Of a DNA stretch of 29,641 nt, positions 1 to 9,113 are shown piece after piece; within the stretch, counting starts at the first letter, position 1, and every line of letters starts with the position of its first letter. This DNA comes from CALAGJ01 sp964293305 (GTDB lineage Bacteria > Bacteroidota > Bacteroidia > Chitinophagales > Chitinophagaceae), in NCBI GenBank assembly GCA_964293305.1, contig CAXYYO010000040.1, positions 1 through 29,641 of the forward strand, written 5' to 3'. A program made the position numbers and the translations under genes. The notes below the pieces were generated by a model, which ran no database searches, was not told the origin of the DNA, and was given only the letters and a program-made list of their open reading frames with translations.

Positions 1-42
1 TTTTCATAACAAAGCCAACTGCATAGTCCTGTTTCAAATAAA

Positions 43-73
43 TTTGCCCGATTGTAGGCTGCTTCTATATTTG
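43..73 (+). promoter_or_regulatory. Promoter of the tRNA-Leu gene
   Basis: TTTG at 43-46 is followed after exactly 19 bases by TATATTTG at 66-73. This fits the Bacteroidota sigma-70 pattern TTTG-N19-TAnnTTTG. The expected start of transcription, about 6 bases further on, lies about 10 bases before the mature tRNA. Confidence 0.7.
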
Positions 74-89
74 CAACCACTCTTTTTAT

Positions 90-176
90 GCCCGGGTGGC
101 GAAATTGGTAGACGCACTGTGTTCAGGTCGCAGCGTTCGCAAGGATGTGCTGGTTCGAATCCAGTCCCGGGCACCA
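90..176 (+). tRNA. tRNA-Leu, anticodon CAG
   Basis: A complete 87-base class II tRNA. The acceptor stem GCCCGGG (90-96) pairs with CCCGGGC (166-172), followed by discriminator A173 and an encoded CCA at 174-176. The D stem is GCG/CGC (99-101 with 113-115). The anticodon stem is 117-121 with 129-133 around loop TTCAGGT, placing CAG at 124-126. A long variable arm spans about 134-148, and the T arm loop TTCGAAT is at 154-160. The long variable arm and CAG anticodon identify leucine. No adjacent tRNA is seen. Confidence 0.97.
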
Positions 177-427
177 ACCCTTTCTACTGGATGATGGCTT
201 AAAAGTCACTTTAATATGAATTTTTTCTTCAAAAAATTTATCATTTGGAAACGTAAATTTGTATGCAAGTTCAGTAACTTTTCAATTATTTTTGAAAAAT
301 AAAATGATTTCCAATTGTTTTTTTGCCATTCAGGATACTAAACAAATAACAAGGCCATAAAATAAAATGGATTAATTTGAAGTTATACTTAGTAATCCTT
401 TCTTTCAGAAAATTAAACATTTAATAA

Positions 428-1141
428 ATGAAAAATATAATACATCGTGCTGGATCAAGGGGTGCAGCCAATCATGGCTGGTTAATAGCAAAGCACTCTT
501 TTAGTTTTGGGTCATATTACGATTTGGAGAAAGTACATTTTGGTGCCTTGCGGGTTTTGAATGATGATGTTATTCAAGGCGGTGGCGGTTTTCCTACACA
601 CCCCCATGATAATATGGAGATTATAACCATACCCCTAAAAGGAGCATTACAACATAAAGACAGCACTGGTGGCCAAGGAATAATAAAAGCAGGCGATGTA
701 CAGATAATGAGTGCAGGTACCGGAGTAAAGCATTCAGAGTTTAATGCATCTGAAATGGCTGAAGTTAATCTATTTCAATGTTGGCTTTTTCCCAAAGAAA
801 GAAATATAACTCCCAGATATGATCAGCGCAGATTTAATGAAGAAGACAGGATTAATAAATGGCAAATTGTGGTATCGCCAATACAAAATGATGATGCATT
901 ATGGATTAATCAGGATGCAAGATTTTCACTTACAAATATATCTGCGGGTAGTACGATTGAGTATTCAAACGCTTTTGCCGGGAATGGTGTTTATTTAATG
1001 GTAATAAAAGGAACTGTAGTTGTGAATGACGAAATACTTACCTCAAGAGATGCCATTGGAGTATGGGACACTGATCAATTCAGCATTACTGCATCTGAAT
1101 ATGCTGAATTATTGGCCATTGAAGTACCCATGATGTTATAA
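428..1141 (+). CDS. Pirin-family bicupin protein (possible quercetin dioxygenase-like)
   Basis: 237 residues, the usual length for bacterial pirins of the YhhW type. The N-terminal cupin carries the expected metal ligands: H58 and H60 in THPHDNMEI, and H102 and E104 in the KHSE segment after GTGV. This is the pirin pattern of three His and one Glu that bind iron or another divalent metal. The C-terminal half is a second, degenerate cupin. Some pirins open quercetin in vitro; others act as redox-sensing regulators, so the substrate here is unknown. The ATG at 428 follows an A-rich leader without a clear Shine-Dalgarno site. It is transcribed alone, with a strong hairpin at its end and a convergent peptidase gene beyond. 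Confidence 0.9.
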   Translation: MKNIIHRAGSRGAANHGWLIAKHSFSFGSYYDLEKVHFGALRVLNDDVIQGGGGFPTHPHDNMEIITIPLKGALQHKDSTGGQGIIKAGDVQIMSAGTGVKHSEFNASEMAEVNLFQCWLFPKERNITPRYDQRRFNEEDRINKWQIVVSPIQNDDALWINQDARFSLTNISAGSTIEYSNAFAGNGVYLMVIKGTVVVNDEILTSRDAIGVWDTDQFSITASEYAELLAIEVPMML

Positions 1142-1180
1142 ATCAATATTCAACAATATTGATTTATAACATTTTTTTAT
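1135..1180 (+). terminator. Rho-independent terminator of the pirin gene
   Basis: A perfect 16-bp inverted repeat pairs 1135-1150 with 1155-1170 around loop CAAC, followed by ATTTTTTTAT. The left arm begins before the stop codon at 1139-1141, so the last sense codons lie in the hairpin. The stem is almost wholly A-T but long. Confidence 0.75.
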
Positions 1181-1357
1181 AGTTTTCTATTTCAGTTTTA
1201 TTGAATAGGTTGATAATTTTCTATCCCAAAAAATATCATCAGCCTGTTGCCATCCATTTCCCGAAGGGAAAAAATTATTATATATTAAAAATACAGAAAT
1301 CAAATAATTTTCTCACCTAAGTTACACTTAATCTATTATTCTATTTTGGGCTTCTAT

Positions 1358-4150
1358 TTACTCAGGATTCATGATGCCTTTTAAGGTATTTGCATCAGTA
1401 AGATATTTTTTTGCCACTGCTATAATATCTTCTTTAGTTATTGCATTTACCCTGTCTACATACGTGGTTATATTATTTCCATCAATATTATAAAGTTGAA
1501 TTTGTTCTAACATATTGCTCCAGTATCCGTTTGTTTTAGACTGTGTTTCAAATACTTTTATACGTTGGGATTTTACTTTAATCATATCATCATCAGAAAC
1601 TGAACCATTGATCATAGAAACAATGAGTGCATCATAAGCAGTTGTTATTTTTTCTACATTTTCTGGGGCTGCTGATACTGAAAGAAATAAATTGTATGTA
1701 CATACTGGGGGCCTAGTGAAACCAGCATTTACACCCGGCGAATAATTGCTTCCCATTTCTTCTCTTAGTTTGTCTGTCGTTTTTATTTGGAGAATGTCTC
1801 CCATAAGCGCAAATGCTAAAATATCTTTTTCAGATACTTCTACTGCTTCTCCATAATAACTATAGCTTATTTGTGATTTATTTTCTTTGCCTGCTTTAAA
1901 GGTGAAAATATTCTTACCATTTATTGGTTTTACCAGATTTGATTTGTTGATGCTTTCCGTGGTTGATTTTGTAGGTATGGATGCTATGTATTTTTCAATA
2001 TAGGTTTGGAAAACAGTTTCATCAATATTGCCAGTAAAAACTAATGTAGCACCATTTAAATTGCTCGTAAGTTTTTTATAAGTACCTGCTAATTCATTGA
2101 TCTGTAGAGATCTTACTTCATCCGTAGAAGGAAGCTTAGTGATACGATTTGTGTAGTTGTATCTAAATTTATTTAAAGTATCATTAAACTTAGCCATAGG
2201 GTTTTTTGCAATACCACCTAATTGTGCTGCATAGGTTTCTTTGATTCCCTCAAATTCATCTGTATCAAAATTCACTTTTGTAAATTTTAGATAAATCATT
2301 TGAAGCAGTTTTTCAAAATCATTGATTGTTGAATTTCCAAAAAGAGAAAATTGTGTAGGTGATGCAAAAGTGTTGACCCCTGCCTGCACACCACTTAAAA
2401 TTTTTGGCATATCAGATCCTTTATGATTTCCTAAGCCGAGAGAAGATACTAGAGACAAATAAGTAGCGGCTTTTATTTCATCAGTACTGAGATTAGTATA
2501 GCCACCCCATTGGCTTCCCTTTAAAATTATTTCATCATTTTTGAAATCTGTTTTCTTATAAACTACTCTTATACCGTTTGAGAGAGATAGCGTTGTTGAA
2601 TTCAGTATTTCATTTCTTTCTGTAGTAATTATTTTACCCGGTGTTGGTTGATCTTCGATTAAATCATAGGAAATATTTTTTTCAACATATGGCTCTACTT
2701 TTTGGTTTTTCGAATGTTCAAAAGTAGCAATAAGCTCTTCCTTAGTAACCGCGTTTTTTAAAGCATCTGTTGCATTATAAAGTATGAAAGCCGGAGCGTT
2801 TAAATTGAATGCTTTAACTGTTTCATTTACTTTTTCTAATGTAAGTGAATGAAGAAAGTCCGTAATAAACTTATGCTCTGCTTCTATTCCTGGTATGGGC
2901 TCGTTTACTAAAAAGTGCTGCATATATTCAAAAGTGTAGCTAGCAGATTCTGTCTTGTCCTTTTCAGCCAAATAACGACTATAACTGTTTTCAATATTTT
3001 TCTTCACCCTATCCAGCTCTTGTTGCGTAAAGCCATATTGCTTTGCTTTTAATAATTCAGCCATCATTAAATTCATAGCCTCTACGGGGCTGTTTTTTAT
3101 AATAGCACTGATAGATCCAATTTGATAGCCTCTAAAAAATGAGCCTTCTAAAGATATGCCACCACCTCCAATGGGTGATTTAGGGTCTAAAGAATACTCT
3201 TCTAATCTTCCATCAAAAAGATCTGAAATGATGCGCTGTAATTTTTCTGTTCCATATACCTCCCAGGAAGTTGTAGCGGCACTTTTTTTCAAATCCAAAT
3301 ATATAGAAAGTGTGTTGTTTACATTTTCAGCATCACTCACAATTTCGGCCGTATTTGTTTTGTGCCATTCAATGGGAATAATAGCTGGTCTTTCAGGATA
3401 TGTTGAAGGATTTTTTAAATTGCTGAATAAGTTTTTTATGGTTGCCTCTGTTTTAGCCACATCAATATCTCCCACAGCAATTACAGCCATATTATTTGGC
3501 CTGTACCAGTCTTTGTAAAAATCTGTAAATGCTTTTTGGGGTGCTGTTTTTATAATTTCTTCTTTACCTATTGGAATGCGCTGGCTATACAGACTGTTAT
3601 TAAGCATTACAGGATAGAATTGAGTAATTGTACGCATAGATGCATTTTGCCTCATCCTTTTTTCTTCGAGTATAATGCCACGTTCTTTATCAATTTCATC
3701 TGACTCTAACAAAAGATTACCGGCCCAATCTCTGATTACTTTGTACCCGTTTTGCAGTACAGTTTCATCGGAAGTACTTATGGGAAGCATATACATGGTA
3801 TAATCAAAACTGGTAGAAGCATTTAAGTCTGCGCCAAATCTTACCCCTGATTTTTGTAAATAATTCAGCAGTTCATTTTTGGGAAAATTAGTAGTGCCAT
3901 TAAATGCCATGTGCTCTAAGAAATGTGCTACACCCTGTTGGTCTGTACGCTCTAAAACTGAACCAGCATTTACGATCAATCTTAATTCAACTTTTGCTTC
4001 AGGCTTTGCATTTTTCTTAATGTAATAGGTTAAACCATTTTCTAACTTACCTATTTTTAAATTATTATCGATAGGTATTATTGTTGATTGTGCACTTAAC
4101 GTTAGCCAATTTATAATCATTAGTAAACCCGTTAGCAATTGCTTTTTCAT
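1358..4150 (-). CDS. Secreted M16-family zinc metallopeptidase (pitrilysin-like, two-domain)
   Basis: 930 residues from the chosen ATG at 4150. A longer frame starts at 4177, but that ATG lies inside the likely -7 promoter box, and the start at 4150 gives a clean signal peptide (MKKQLLTGLLMIIN, cleavage near LSAQ). The inverted zinc motif HFLEH is at about residues 76-80, followed some 75 residues later by ERGIILEE, which holds the third zinc ligand. A second M16-like half follows, as in one-chain M16B peptidases of about 900 residues. Such enzymes degrade peptides inside a closed clamshell chamber, here probably in the periplasm or at the outer membrane. The gene stands alone and converges on the pirin gene. 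I see no clear terminator at its 3' end. Confidence 0.92.
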   Translation of the reverse strand: MKKQLLTGLLMIINWLTLSAQSTIIPIDNNLKIGKLENGLTYYIKKNAKPEAKVELRLIVNAGSVLERTDQQGVAHFLEHMAFNGTTNFPKNELLNYLQKSGVRFGADLNASTSFDYTMYMLPISTSDETVLQNGYKVIRDWAGNLLLESDEIDKERGIILEEKRMRQNASMRTITQFYPVMLNNSLYSQRIPIGKEEIIKTAPQKAFTDFYKDWYRPNNMAVIAVGDIDVAKTEATIKNLFSNLKNPSTYPERPAIIPIEWHKTNTAEIVSDAENVNNTLSIYLDLKKSAATTSWEVYGTEKLQRIISDLFDGRLEEYSLDPKSPIGGGGISLEGSFFRGYQIGSISAIIKNSPVEAMNLMMAELLKAKQYGFTQQELDRVKKNIENSYSRYLAEKDKTESASYTFEYMQHFLVNEPIPGIEAEHKFITDFLHSLTLEKVNETVKAFNLNAPAFILYNATDALKNAVTKEELIATFEHSKNQKVEPYVEKNISYDLIEDQPTPGKIITTERNEILNSTTLSLSNGIRVVYKKTDFKNDEIILKGSQWGGYTNLSTDEIKAATYLSLVSSLGLGNHKGSDMPKILSGVQAGVNTFASPTQFSLFGNSTINDFEKLLQMIYLKFTKVNFDTDEFEGIKETYAAQLGGIAKNPMAKFNDTLNKFRYNYTNRITKLPSTDEVRSLQINELAGTYKKLTSNLNGATLVFTGNIDETVFQTYIEKYIASIPTKSTTESINKSNLVKPINGKNIFTFKAGKENKSQISYSYYGEAVEVSEKDILAFALMGDILQIKTTDKLREEMGSNYSPGVNAGFTRPPVCTYNLFLSVSAAPENVEKITTAYDALIVSMINGSVSDDDMIKVKSQRIKVFETQSKTNGYWSNMLEQIQLYNIDGNNITTYVDRVNAITKEDIIAVAKKYLTDANTLKGIMNPE

Positions 4151-4174
4151 TGTGTGAATTTTAAAAAATTGTTG

Positions 4175-4182
4175 CAAAACTA
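4175..4182 (-). promoter_or_regulatory. Probable -7 element of the M16 peptidase gene
   Basis: On the minus strand 4182-4175 reads TAGTTTTG, matching TAnnTTTG. A TTG lies upstream, but at a short spacing of 15. Transcription would begin near 4168, 18 bases before the ATG at 4150, which supports that start. Confidence 0.4.
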
Positions 4183-4375
4183 ATTCAATGGTGTATTCAA
4201 CCCCCTAGAGATTGTATAAAAGCCATAATTCTTATATCAATGGTTGTAGAGGTCAATTAAAATCTGCTTTTGTTGAATGAACATTTCAATATTCAAAATA
4301 CCCAGTTTTATCAAATACATTTTGTAACGCAGGTCAGTAGCATTTAAAAAAACAGATATCGTTGAAGTTTAAACC

Positions 4376-5038
4376 TTAATACCAAGCTGATATTTCTTTT
4401 AAAGTTTTTCGCCTAAGATCAGGCACTTTACAATCATCAGCAGCAAAGCCAACAGGCAATAATAAAAAGGGCTTTTCTTCCTCAGGTCTATGTAGAATTT
4501 TTGATAAAAAATTCATTGGACTTGGTGTATGAGTAAGTGTACATAAGCCTGCATGATGAATGGCTGTAATCAACATACCACATGCTATTCCACAACTTTC
4601 TGTAACGTAGTAGTTCTGATGTTTGTATTTAATTCCATCGGCACCTAGCTCCCACTCATAGCTTCTTTTAAATACTACAATAATCCAAGGGGCTATTTCT
4701 ATAAATGGTTTTTCCCAATTCGTTTCAAAAACAGCAAGATCTTCCTTCCACTCATCGCTCATGCGACTTTCATAATTTATTTTTTCTTCCTGCTCAGCTG
4801 CCACTCTAATTTGTTTTTTCATGTCGGAATTACTAATACAGCAGAATGTCCATGGTTGTTTATGGGCTCCACTAGGCGCAGTAGATGCTGTTAGAATGAT
4901 GCTTTCTATAATAGATTGAGGCACAGGCTTATTTGAGAAATATCTCACAGATCTTCTCTTGTTCATTTCTCTATAAAAATTACTGCTCAACTCTAATAGT
5001 AAATCATTGGAATGGTGTTCAGTTTTATATGGTATCAT
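4376..5038 (-). CDS. Nitroreductase-fold flavoprotein, iodotyrosine deiodinase (IYD) homologue
   Basis: 220 residues. The N-terminal half has KRRSVRYFSNKPVP (27-40) and TAPSGAHKQPWTF (53-65), the FMN-binding segments of the nitroreductase superfamily in the form seen in IYD. The substrate lid is the telling part: E85, Y89 and K110 sit at the same spacing (4 and 21 residues) as human IYD E157, Y161 and K182, within EEKINY and TNWEK. These bind the zwitterion of halotyrosine. The C-terminus LLPVGF...VPDLRRK also follows IYD. Bacterial homologues, for example from Haliscomenobacter, are known to reduce iodotyrosine using FMN. I infer a reductive dehalogenase of halotyrosines; the physiological substrate is uncertain. 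The gene is monocistronic and divergent from the HtrA gene. Confidence 0.85.
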   Translation of the reverse strand: MIPYKTEHHSNDLLLELSSNFYREMNKRRSVRYFSNKPVPQSIIESIILTASTAPSGAHKQPWTFCCISNSDMKKQIRVAAEQEEKINYESRMSDEWKEDLAVFETNWEKPFIEIAPWIIVVFKRSYEWELGADGIKYKHQNYYVTESCGIACGMLITAIHHAGLCTLTHTPSPMNFLSKILHRPEEEKPFLLLPVGFAADDCKVPDLRRKTLKEISAWY

Positions 5039-5158
5039 AAAATTAAATTTGTTGTTAATTTATATATTTTATTTCGTTCCTATTTTTCCATGGGCAATAT
5101 ACTTTCTGTCCTATTTTTTGTTAAAAACTATCAATGGTTCATCCAAAGTATGAAAGCC

Positions 5159-5189
5159 TTCGTTTATTTGTACGGGAACAATATTTTTG
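5159..5189 (+). promoter_or_regulatory. Probable promoter of the HtrA protease gene
   Basis: TTCG at 5159-5162, then 19 bases, then TATTTTTG at 5182-5189. The -7 box fits TAnnTTTG exactly and the upstream box differs from TTTG by one base. Transcription would start near 5195, ahead of the ATG at 5212. Confidence 0.5.
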
Positions 5190-5211
5190 CAAGAATAATC
5201 AAATTAGAAAA

Positions 5212-6711
5212 ATGAAAATAAAAAGTGTTTTGGGAGTAATTGCAATAAGTGTACTTACTTCTTTATTGAGTGTATGGGGGTATAGTGAATACATGCAGAG
5301 AAGCAGTGGAGGATTTCAAGATACGAGTCGCATTCCAGCCAACTATGCTGGCTTTTTTAATAGTGAATCTGGTGTAGCTGCCAGTCCAGATTTTACAGCT
5401 GCCTCCACATCCGCTACTCCTGCTGTAGTACATATCAAAACAAAAATAAAAGGTAAAACGGTAAGTGGAAGACAAGCAAATCCATTTTCAGATTTTTTTG
5501 GGGAAGACGATCCATTTTCTCAATTTTTTGGTGGCCCAAGGGTTATGCCTGATCAACAAGCCAGCGGTAGCGGTGTATTGATGAGTGCCGATGGATACAT
5601 CATTACAAATAACCACGTGGTAGATGGTGCAAGTGAAATAGATGTAACACTTACAAATAGAAAATCATATAAGGCTACTCTTATTGGAGCAGATCCAAAT
5701 ACTGACCTTGCTGTACTTAAAATCGAAGGCTCAGGTTTTCCATATATGATTTATGGAAATAGTGATGAAGTAAAACTAGGTCAATGGGTATTGGCAGTAG
5801 GCTATCCTTTAAATTTAGATGTAACAGTAACTGCGGGTATTGTAAGTGCTAAATCAAGAAATATAGGAATTAATAAAAATGAAAAAGCAATAGAATCTTT
5901 TATACAGACAGATGCTGCTGTAAACCCTGGAAACAGTGGTGGGGCTCTTATTAATACCACTGGTGAATTAATCGGAATTAACTCGGCCATAGCTTCACCA
6001 ACTGGTTCTTATGCCGGATATTCCTATGCCATACCGGTAAATATTGTTAAGAAAACAATTGCAGATTTAATAAAATTTGGCGCTGTACAACGTGCCTATA
6101 TCGGCATACAGTATCCTCAGGAAAATGTGCCTGAAGAATACTATGAAAAAAATGGGCTCAAGAAAAATTCTGATGGAGTACTAGTAATGGAAGCTACTGA
6201 TGGAGGTGCTGCAAAAGAAGCTGGTTTGAAAAAAGGTGATGTAATAACAAAAGTAAATGGCGTAGGTGTAAATAGTGGCCCTGAGCTTCAAGAACAAGTA
6301 GCAGGATACAAGCCAGGAGATAAAATAACTGTTACTTACCAAAGAGATGGTAAAGAAAATACAGCTACTTTATCCTTGAAGAATAAAGTTGGCAATTATA
6401 GTGTAGTTAAAAAAGAATCCATCATGGATAACCTTGGTGGAGAATTTGAAAATGTAGATAAAGAAACAGCCCGAAAAAATGGAATTGATGGCGGTGTTAT
6501 TGTAAAAAAATTAGGTACTGGTGTATTAAAAACTACTAGACTGCAAGAGGGTTTTATCATTACAAGCATTGACGGAGAAGAAATAAAAAATATTGATGAT
6601 TTGAAAAATAAATTGAATAGTTCTGTAGGAACTACCATAAGATTAGAGGGCATTTATCCCGGCTATGAAGGCACTTATGGATATCCACTCAATCTGAGTA
6701 CAGTAAAATAG
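5212..6711 (+). CDS. DegP/HtrA-family periplasmic serine protease with two PDZ domains
   Basis: 499 residues from the ATG at 5212. An in-frame ATG at 5134 would place the promoter inside the gene and bury the signal sequence. Residues 5-25 form a signal peptide or membrane anchor. The trypsin-like domain has the full triad: H135 in TNNHVV, D165 in NTDLAVLK and S242 in GNSGGAL. A phenylalanine-rich loop (about 92-107) precedes it, as in other Bacteroidota HtrA proteins. The first PDZ domain covers about residues 310-395 and a shorter second one the C-terminus. The protein degrades or refolds damaged envelope proteins. It has its own promoter and a strong terminator, so it is a single-gene unit. 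Confidence 0.93.
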   Translation: MKIKSVLGVIAISVLTSLLSVWGYSEYMQRSSGGFQDTSRIPANYAGFFNSESGVAASPDFTAASTSATPAVVHIKTKIKGKTVSGRQANPFSDFFGEDDPFSQFFGGPRVMPDQQASGSGVLMSADGYIITNNHVVDGASEIDVTLTNRKSYKATLIGADPNTDLAVLKIEGSGFPYMIYGNSDEVKLGQWVLAVGYPLNLDVTVTAGIVSAKSRNIGINKNEKAIESFIQTDAAVNPGNSGGALINTTGELIGINSAIASPTGSYAGYSYAIPVNIVKKTIADLIKFGAVQRAYIGIQYPQENVPEEYYEKNGLKKNSDGVLVMEATDGGAAKEAGLKKGDVITKVNGVGVNSGPELQEQVAGYKPGDKITVTYQRDGKENTATLSLKNKVGNYSVVKKESIMDNLGGEFENVDKETARKNGIDGGVIVKKLGTGVLKTTRLQEGFIITSIDGEEIKNIDDLKNKLNSSVGTTIRLEGIYPGYEGTYGYPLNLSTVK

Positions 6712-6731
6712 GATTTAGTGTCCAATAAAAG

Positions 6732-6763
6732 ATGGGCCCACATCACTGTGGGCCTATTTTTTT
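6732..6763 (+). terminator. Rho-independent terminator after the HtrA gene
   Basis: GGCCCACA (6735-6742) pairs perfectly with TGTGGGCC (6747-6754) around loop TCAC. The stem extends to 11 bp with three weaker pairs. A TATTTTTTT tract follows. Confidence 0.9.
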
Positions 6764-6853
6764 GCTGAAATCGGTAATACAAAGTTTGAATTTCAAAAGA
6801 AATTATCATAAAACAGAATATGTATTGTTTTTACAATGCTGCCATTTAAGTAA

Positions 6854-6884
6854 TTAGGTTTTATTCTCCTTGTCTATAACTTTG
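6854..6884 (+). promoter_or_regulatory. Probable promoter of ribBA
   Basis: TTAG at 6854-6857, 19 bases, then TAACTTTG at 6877-6884, which fits TAnnTTTG. The predicted start near 6890 leaves a leader of only about 10 bases before the ATG at 6900. That leaves no room for an FMN riboswitch, and none is seen. Confidence 0.5.
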
Positions 6885-6899
6885 CGAAAATTTGTTTTG

Positions 6900-8105
6900 A
6901 TGTTAGATAGTCTTGAATCTGCCATAGAAGATATTAAATTAGGTAAACTAGTAATTGTGGTGGATGATGAGGATCGTGAAAATGAAGGAGATTTTATAAC
7001 AGCTGCACGCAATGCAACCCCAGAAGTAATCAATTTTATGAGTAAGGAAGGCCGTGGATTAATATGTGCCCCAATTACCGAAGAAAGGGCAGATGAACTT
7101 TTATTAGGATTAATGGTAAATAATAATACTGCCTTACACGAAACGCCTTTTACGGTAAGTATAGATTTAATTGGTTATGGATGTACTACAGGAATTAGTG
7201 CACATGATAGGAGTAAAACAGTGCAAGCATTAATTGACCCTTCAATAAAGCCGGAGGAGCTTGGCAGACCCGGTCATATTTTCCCCTTAAGAGCTAGAAA
7301 AGGTGGCGTATTGAGAAGATCAGGTCATACAGAAGCAACGGTTGATTTAGCCAGGCTTGCAGGGTTTGAACCTGCAGGTGTTTTGGTGGAAATAATGAAT
7401 GAAGACGGAAGTATGTCTAGGCTACCAGATTTGATGAAAATTGCTAAAAAATTCAATCTTAAAATTATTTCAATCAAAGATCTTATAGAGTACAGGCTTA
7501 AAATTGACAGTCTCATTGAAGAAGAAGTAAGCGTTGATATGCCAACTAAATATGGCAATTTTAAATTGGTATCTTTTCGTGAAAAAACAAACGGTTTTGA
7601 ACATCTGGCACTTATAAAGGGAAGTTGGCAAGTGGGAGAAACAGTGCTTACTAGGGTACACAGCAGTTGTTTTACCGGAGATATTTTAGGGAGTTTTAGG
7701 TGCGATTGTGGAGACCAATTACATCGTGCAATGGAAATGGTTGAAGCTGCAGGTAAAGGAGTGATTCTTTATATGAATCAGGAAGGACGTGGTATTGGAT
7801 TACTAAATAAACTCAAAGCTTACAAACTACAAGAGGAGGGATTAGATACAGTAGAAGCTAATATTAAATTAGGTTTTGACATGGATGAAAGAGATTATGG
7901 AGTAGGTGCACAAATCCTTCGTTACTTAGGTGTAACCAAACTTAAACTCATGACAAATAACCCCAAAAAGAGGGCTGGTATTCAGGGATATGGTCTTGAA
8001 ATATCTGATGTGGTTCCACTGGAAATATTTCCCAATCCGCATAACCTAAAATATCTCACTACAAAAAGAGATAAACTTGGTCATGAAATTCTTTCGAAAA
8101 AATAA
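6900..8105 (+). CDS. ribBA: RibBA: 3,4-dihydroxy-2-butanone-4-phosphate synthase / GTP cyclohydrolase II
   Basis: 401 residues, the normal size of the bifunctional riboflavin enzyme. Residues 1-200 are the RibB part: VDDEDRENEGDF (21-32) supplies acidic metal ligands, and HDRSKT (102-107) and GHTEA (142-146) complete the active site. Residues about 205-401 are GTP cyclohydrolase II: the zinc cysteines are C257, C268 and C270 in SSCFTGD and RCDCG, and NQEGRGIGL (293-301) is the conserved GTP-binding region. Together the two halves convert ribulose 5-phosphate and GTP into the two riboflavin precursors. A TTG upstream at 6870 is in frame but overlaps the promoter, so ATG 6900 is preferred. ftsY follows 39 bases later and may be cotranscribed. 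Confidence 0.96.
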   Translation: MLDSLESAIEDIKLGKLVIVVDDEDRENEGDFITAARNATPEVINFMSKEGRGLICAPITEERADELLLGLMVNNNTALHETPFTVSIDLIGYGCTTGISAHDRSKTVQALIDPSIKPEELGRPGHIFPLRARKGGVLRRSGHTEATVDLARLAGFEPAGVLVEIMNEDGSMSRLPDLMKIAKKFNLKIISIKDLIEYRLKIDSLIEEEVSVDMPTKYGNFKLVSFREKTNGFEHLALIKGSWQVGETVLTRVHSSCFTGDILGSFRCDCGDQLHRAMEMVEAAGKGVILYMNQEGRGIGLLNKLKAYKLQEEGLDTVEANIKLGFDMDERDYGVGAQILRYLGVTKLKLMTNNPKKRAGIQGYGLEISDVVPLEIFPNPHNLKYLTTKRDKLGHEILSKK

Positions 8106-8144
8106 GTATCAATCCAATAAAAGAAAACTTGACAATTAAAATTT

Positions 8145-9113
8145 ATGGGACTATTCGATAAACTTTTTGGGAAAAAAGAGAAAGAGAGTTTAGATACAGG
8201 TTTACAAAAAACCAAAGAAGGATTTTTTGCAAAAATCACCAAAGCAATTGCCGGTAAAAGTACTGTAGATGATGAAGTATTAGATAATTTAGAAGAAGCT
8301 TTAATAAGTGCTGATGTTGGTATAGATACAACACTTGAAATAATAAAGCGAATAAATACTAGAGTTGCAAAAGATAAATATATTAATGCTGATGAACTGA
8401 ATAGAATACTCAAAAGTGAAATAGAAAACCTGCTTGCTGATGCACCAAACTCAGGTCTACAGGAATTTGATTTGCCCGCAGATAAAAAACCTTTTGTGCT
8501 GCTGGTGGTAGGAGTAAACGGTGTAGGCAAAACCACTACTATTGGTAAACTTGCACATAATTATAAAAAAGCGAATAAGCAGGTGTTGCTCGGTGCTGCA
8601 GATACATTTAGAGCTGCTGCAGTAGATCAATTGACTATATGGAGTGAAAGGGTGGGTGTGCCCATTGTAAAACAAGATATGGGAAGTGACCCCGGCGCTG
8701 TTGCTTTTGATGCTGTTAAAAGTGCAGTAGCAAAAGGCTCAGACATCGTCATTATAGATACTGCGGGCCGTTTGCATAACAAAACACATCTCATGGATGA
8801 ATTAACTAAAATCAAAAGGGTAATTCAAAAAGTGATACCAGATGCGCCACATGAAGTTTTACTGGTATTAGATGGCAGCACAGGTCAGAATGCGGTGGAA
8901 CAGGCAAAACAATTTACTGCTGCAACCAACGTAAATGCTTTGGCCATAACAAAATTAGATGGCACTGCAAAAGGTGGAGTTGTATTGGCCATCGCAAACC
9001 AATTTAATATTCCAGTAAAATATATTGGAGTTGGTGAAAAAGTTGAAGATCTATTGCTTTTTGACAAAAAGGAATTTGTTGATTCTTTATTCAATTTATC
9101 CCCAAGAAGATAG
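8145..9113 (+). CDS. ftsY: FtsY, signal recognition particle receptor GTPase
   Basis: 322 residues. The NG domain is complete: helical N domain (about 20-100), P-loop GVNGVGKTT (123-131), DTFRAAA (153-159), DTAGR (205-209) and TKLDGTAKGG (269-278). The acidic A domain of E. coli FtsY is missing. Instead the protein begins with the short amphipathic MGLFDKLFGKK, enough to touch the membrane, as in many short FtsY proteins. It receives ribosome-Ffh complexes at the inner membrane for cotranslational insertion. The start 39 bases after ribBA suggests shared transcription. No terminator hairpin is clear downstream. Confidence 0.96.
   Translation: MGLFDKLFGKKEKESLDTGLQKTKEGFFAKITKAIAGKSTVDDEVLDNLEEALISADVGIDTTLEIIKRINTRVAKDKYINADELNRILKSEIENLLADAPNSGLQEFDLPADKKPFVLLVVGVNGVGKTTTIGKLAHNYKKANKQVLLGAADTFRAAAVDQLTIWSERVGVPIVKQDMGSDPGAVAFDAVKSAVAKGSDIVIIDTAGRLHNKTHLMDELTKIKRVIQKVIPDAPHEVLLVLDGSTGQNAVEQAKQFTAATNVNALAITKLDGTAKGGVVLAIANQFNIPVKYIGVGEKVEDLLLFDKKEFVDSLFNLSPRR

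Noticed and set aside
1257..1271. Hairpin TTTCCC-GAA-GGGAAA as a terminator of the M16 gene
   Set aside because: The stem is only 6 bp and no T-run follows on the minus strand.
3156..3518. Plus-strand open frame of 120 codons inside the M16 gene
   Set aside because: It lies wholly antisense to a well-conserved gene and shows no domain; a shadow frame.
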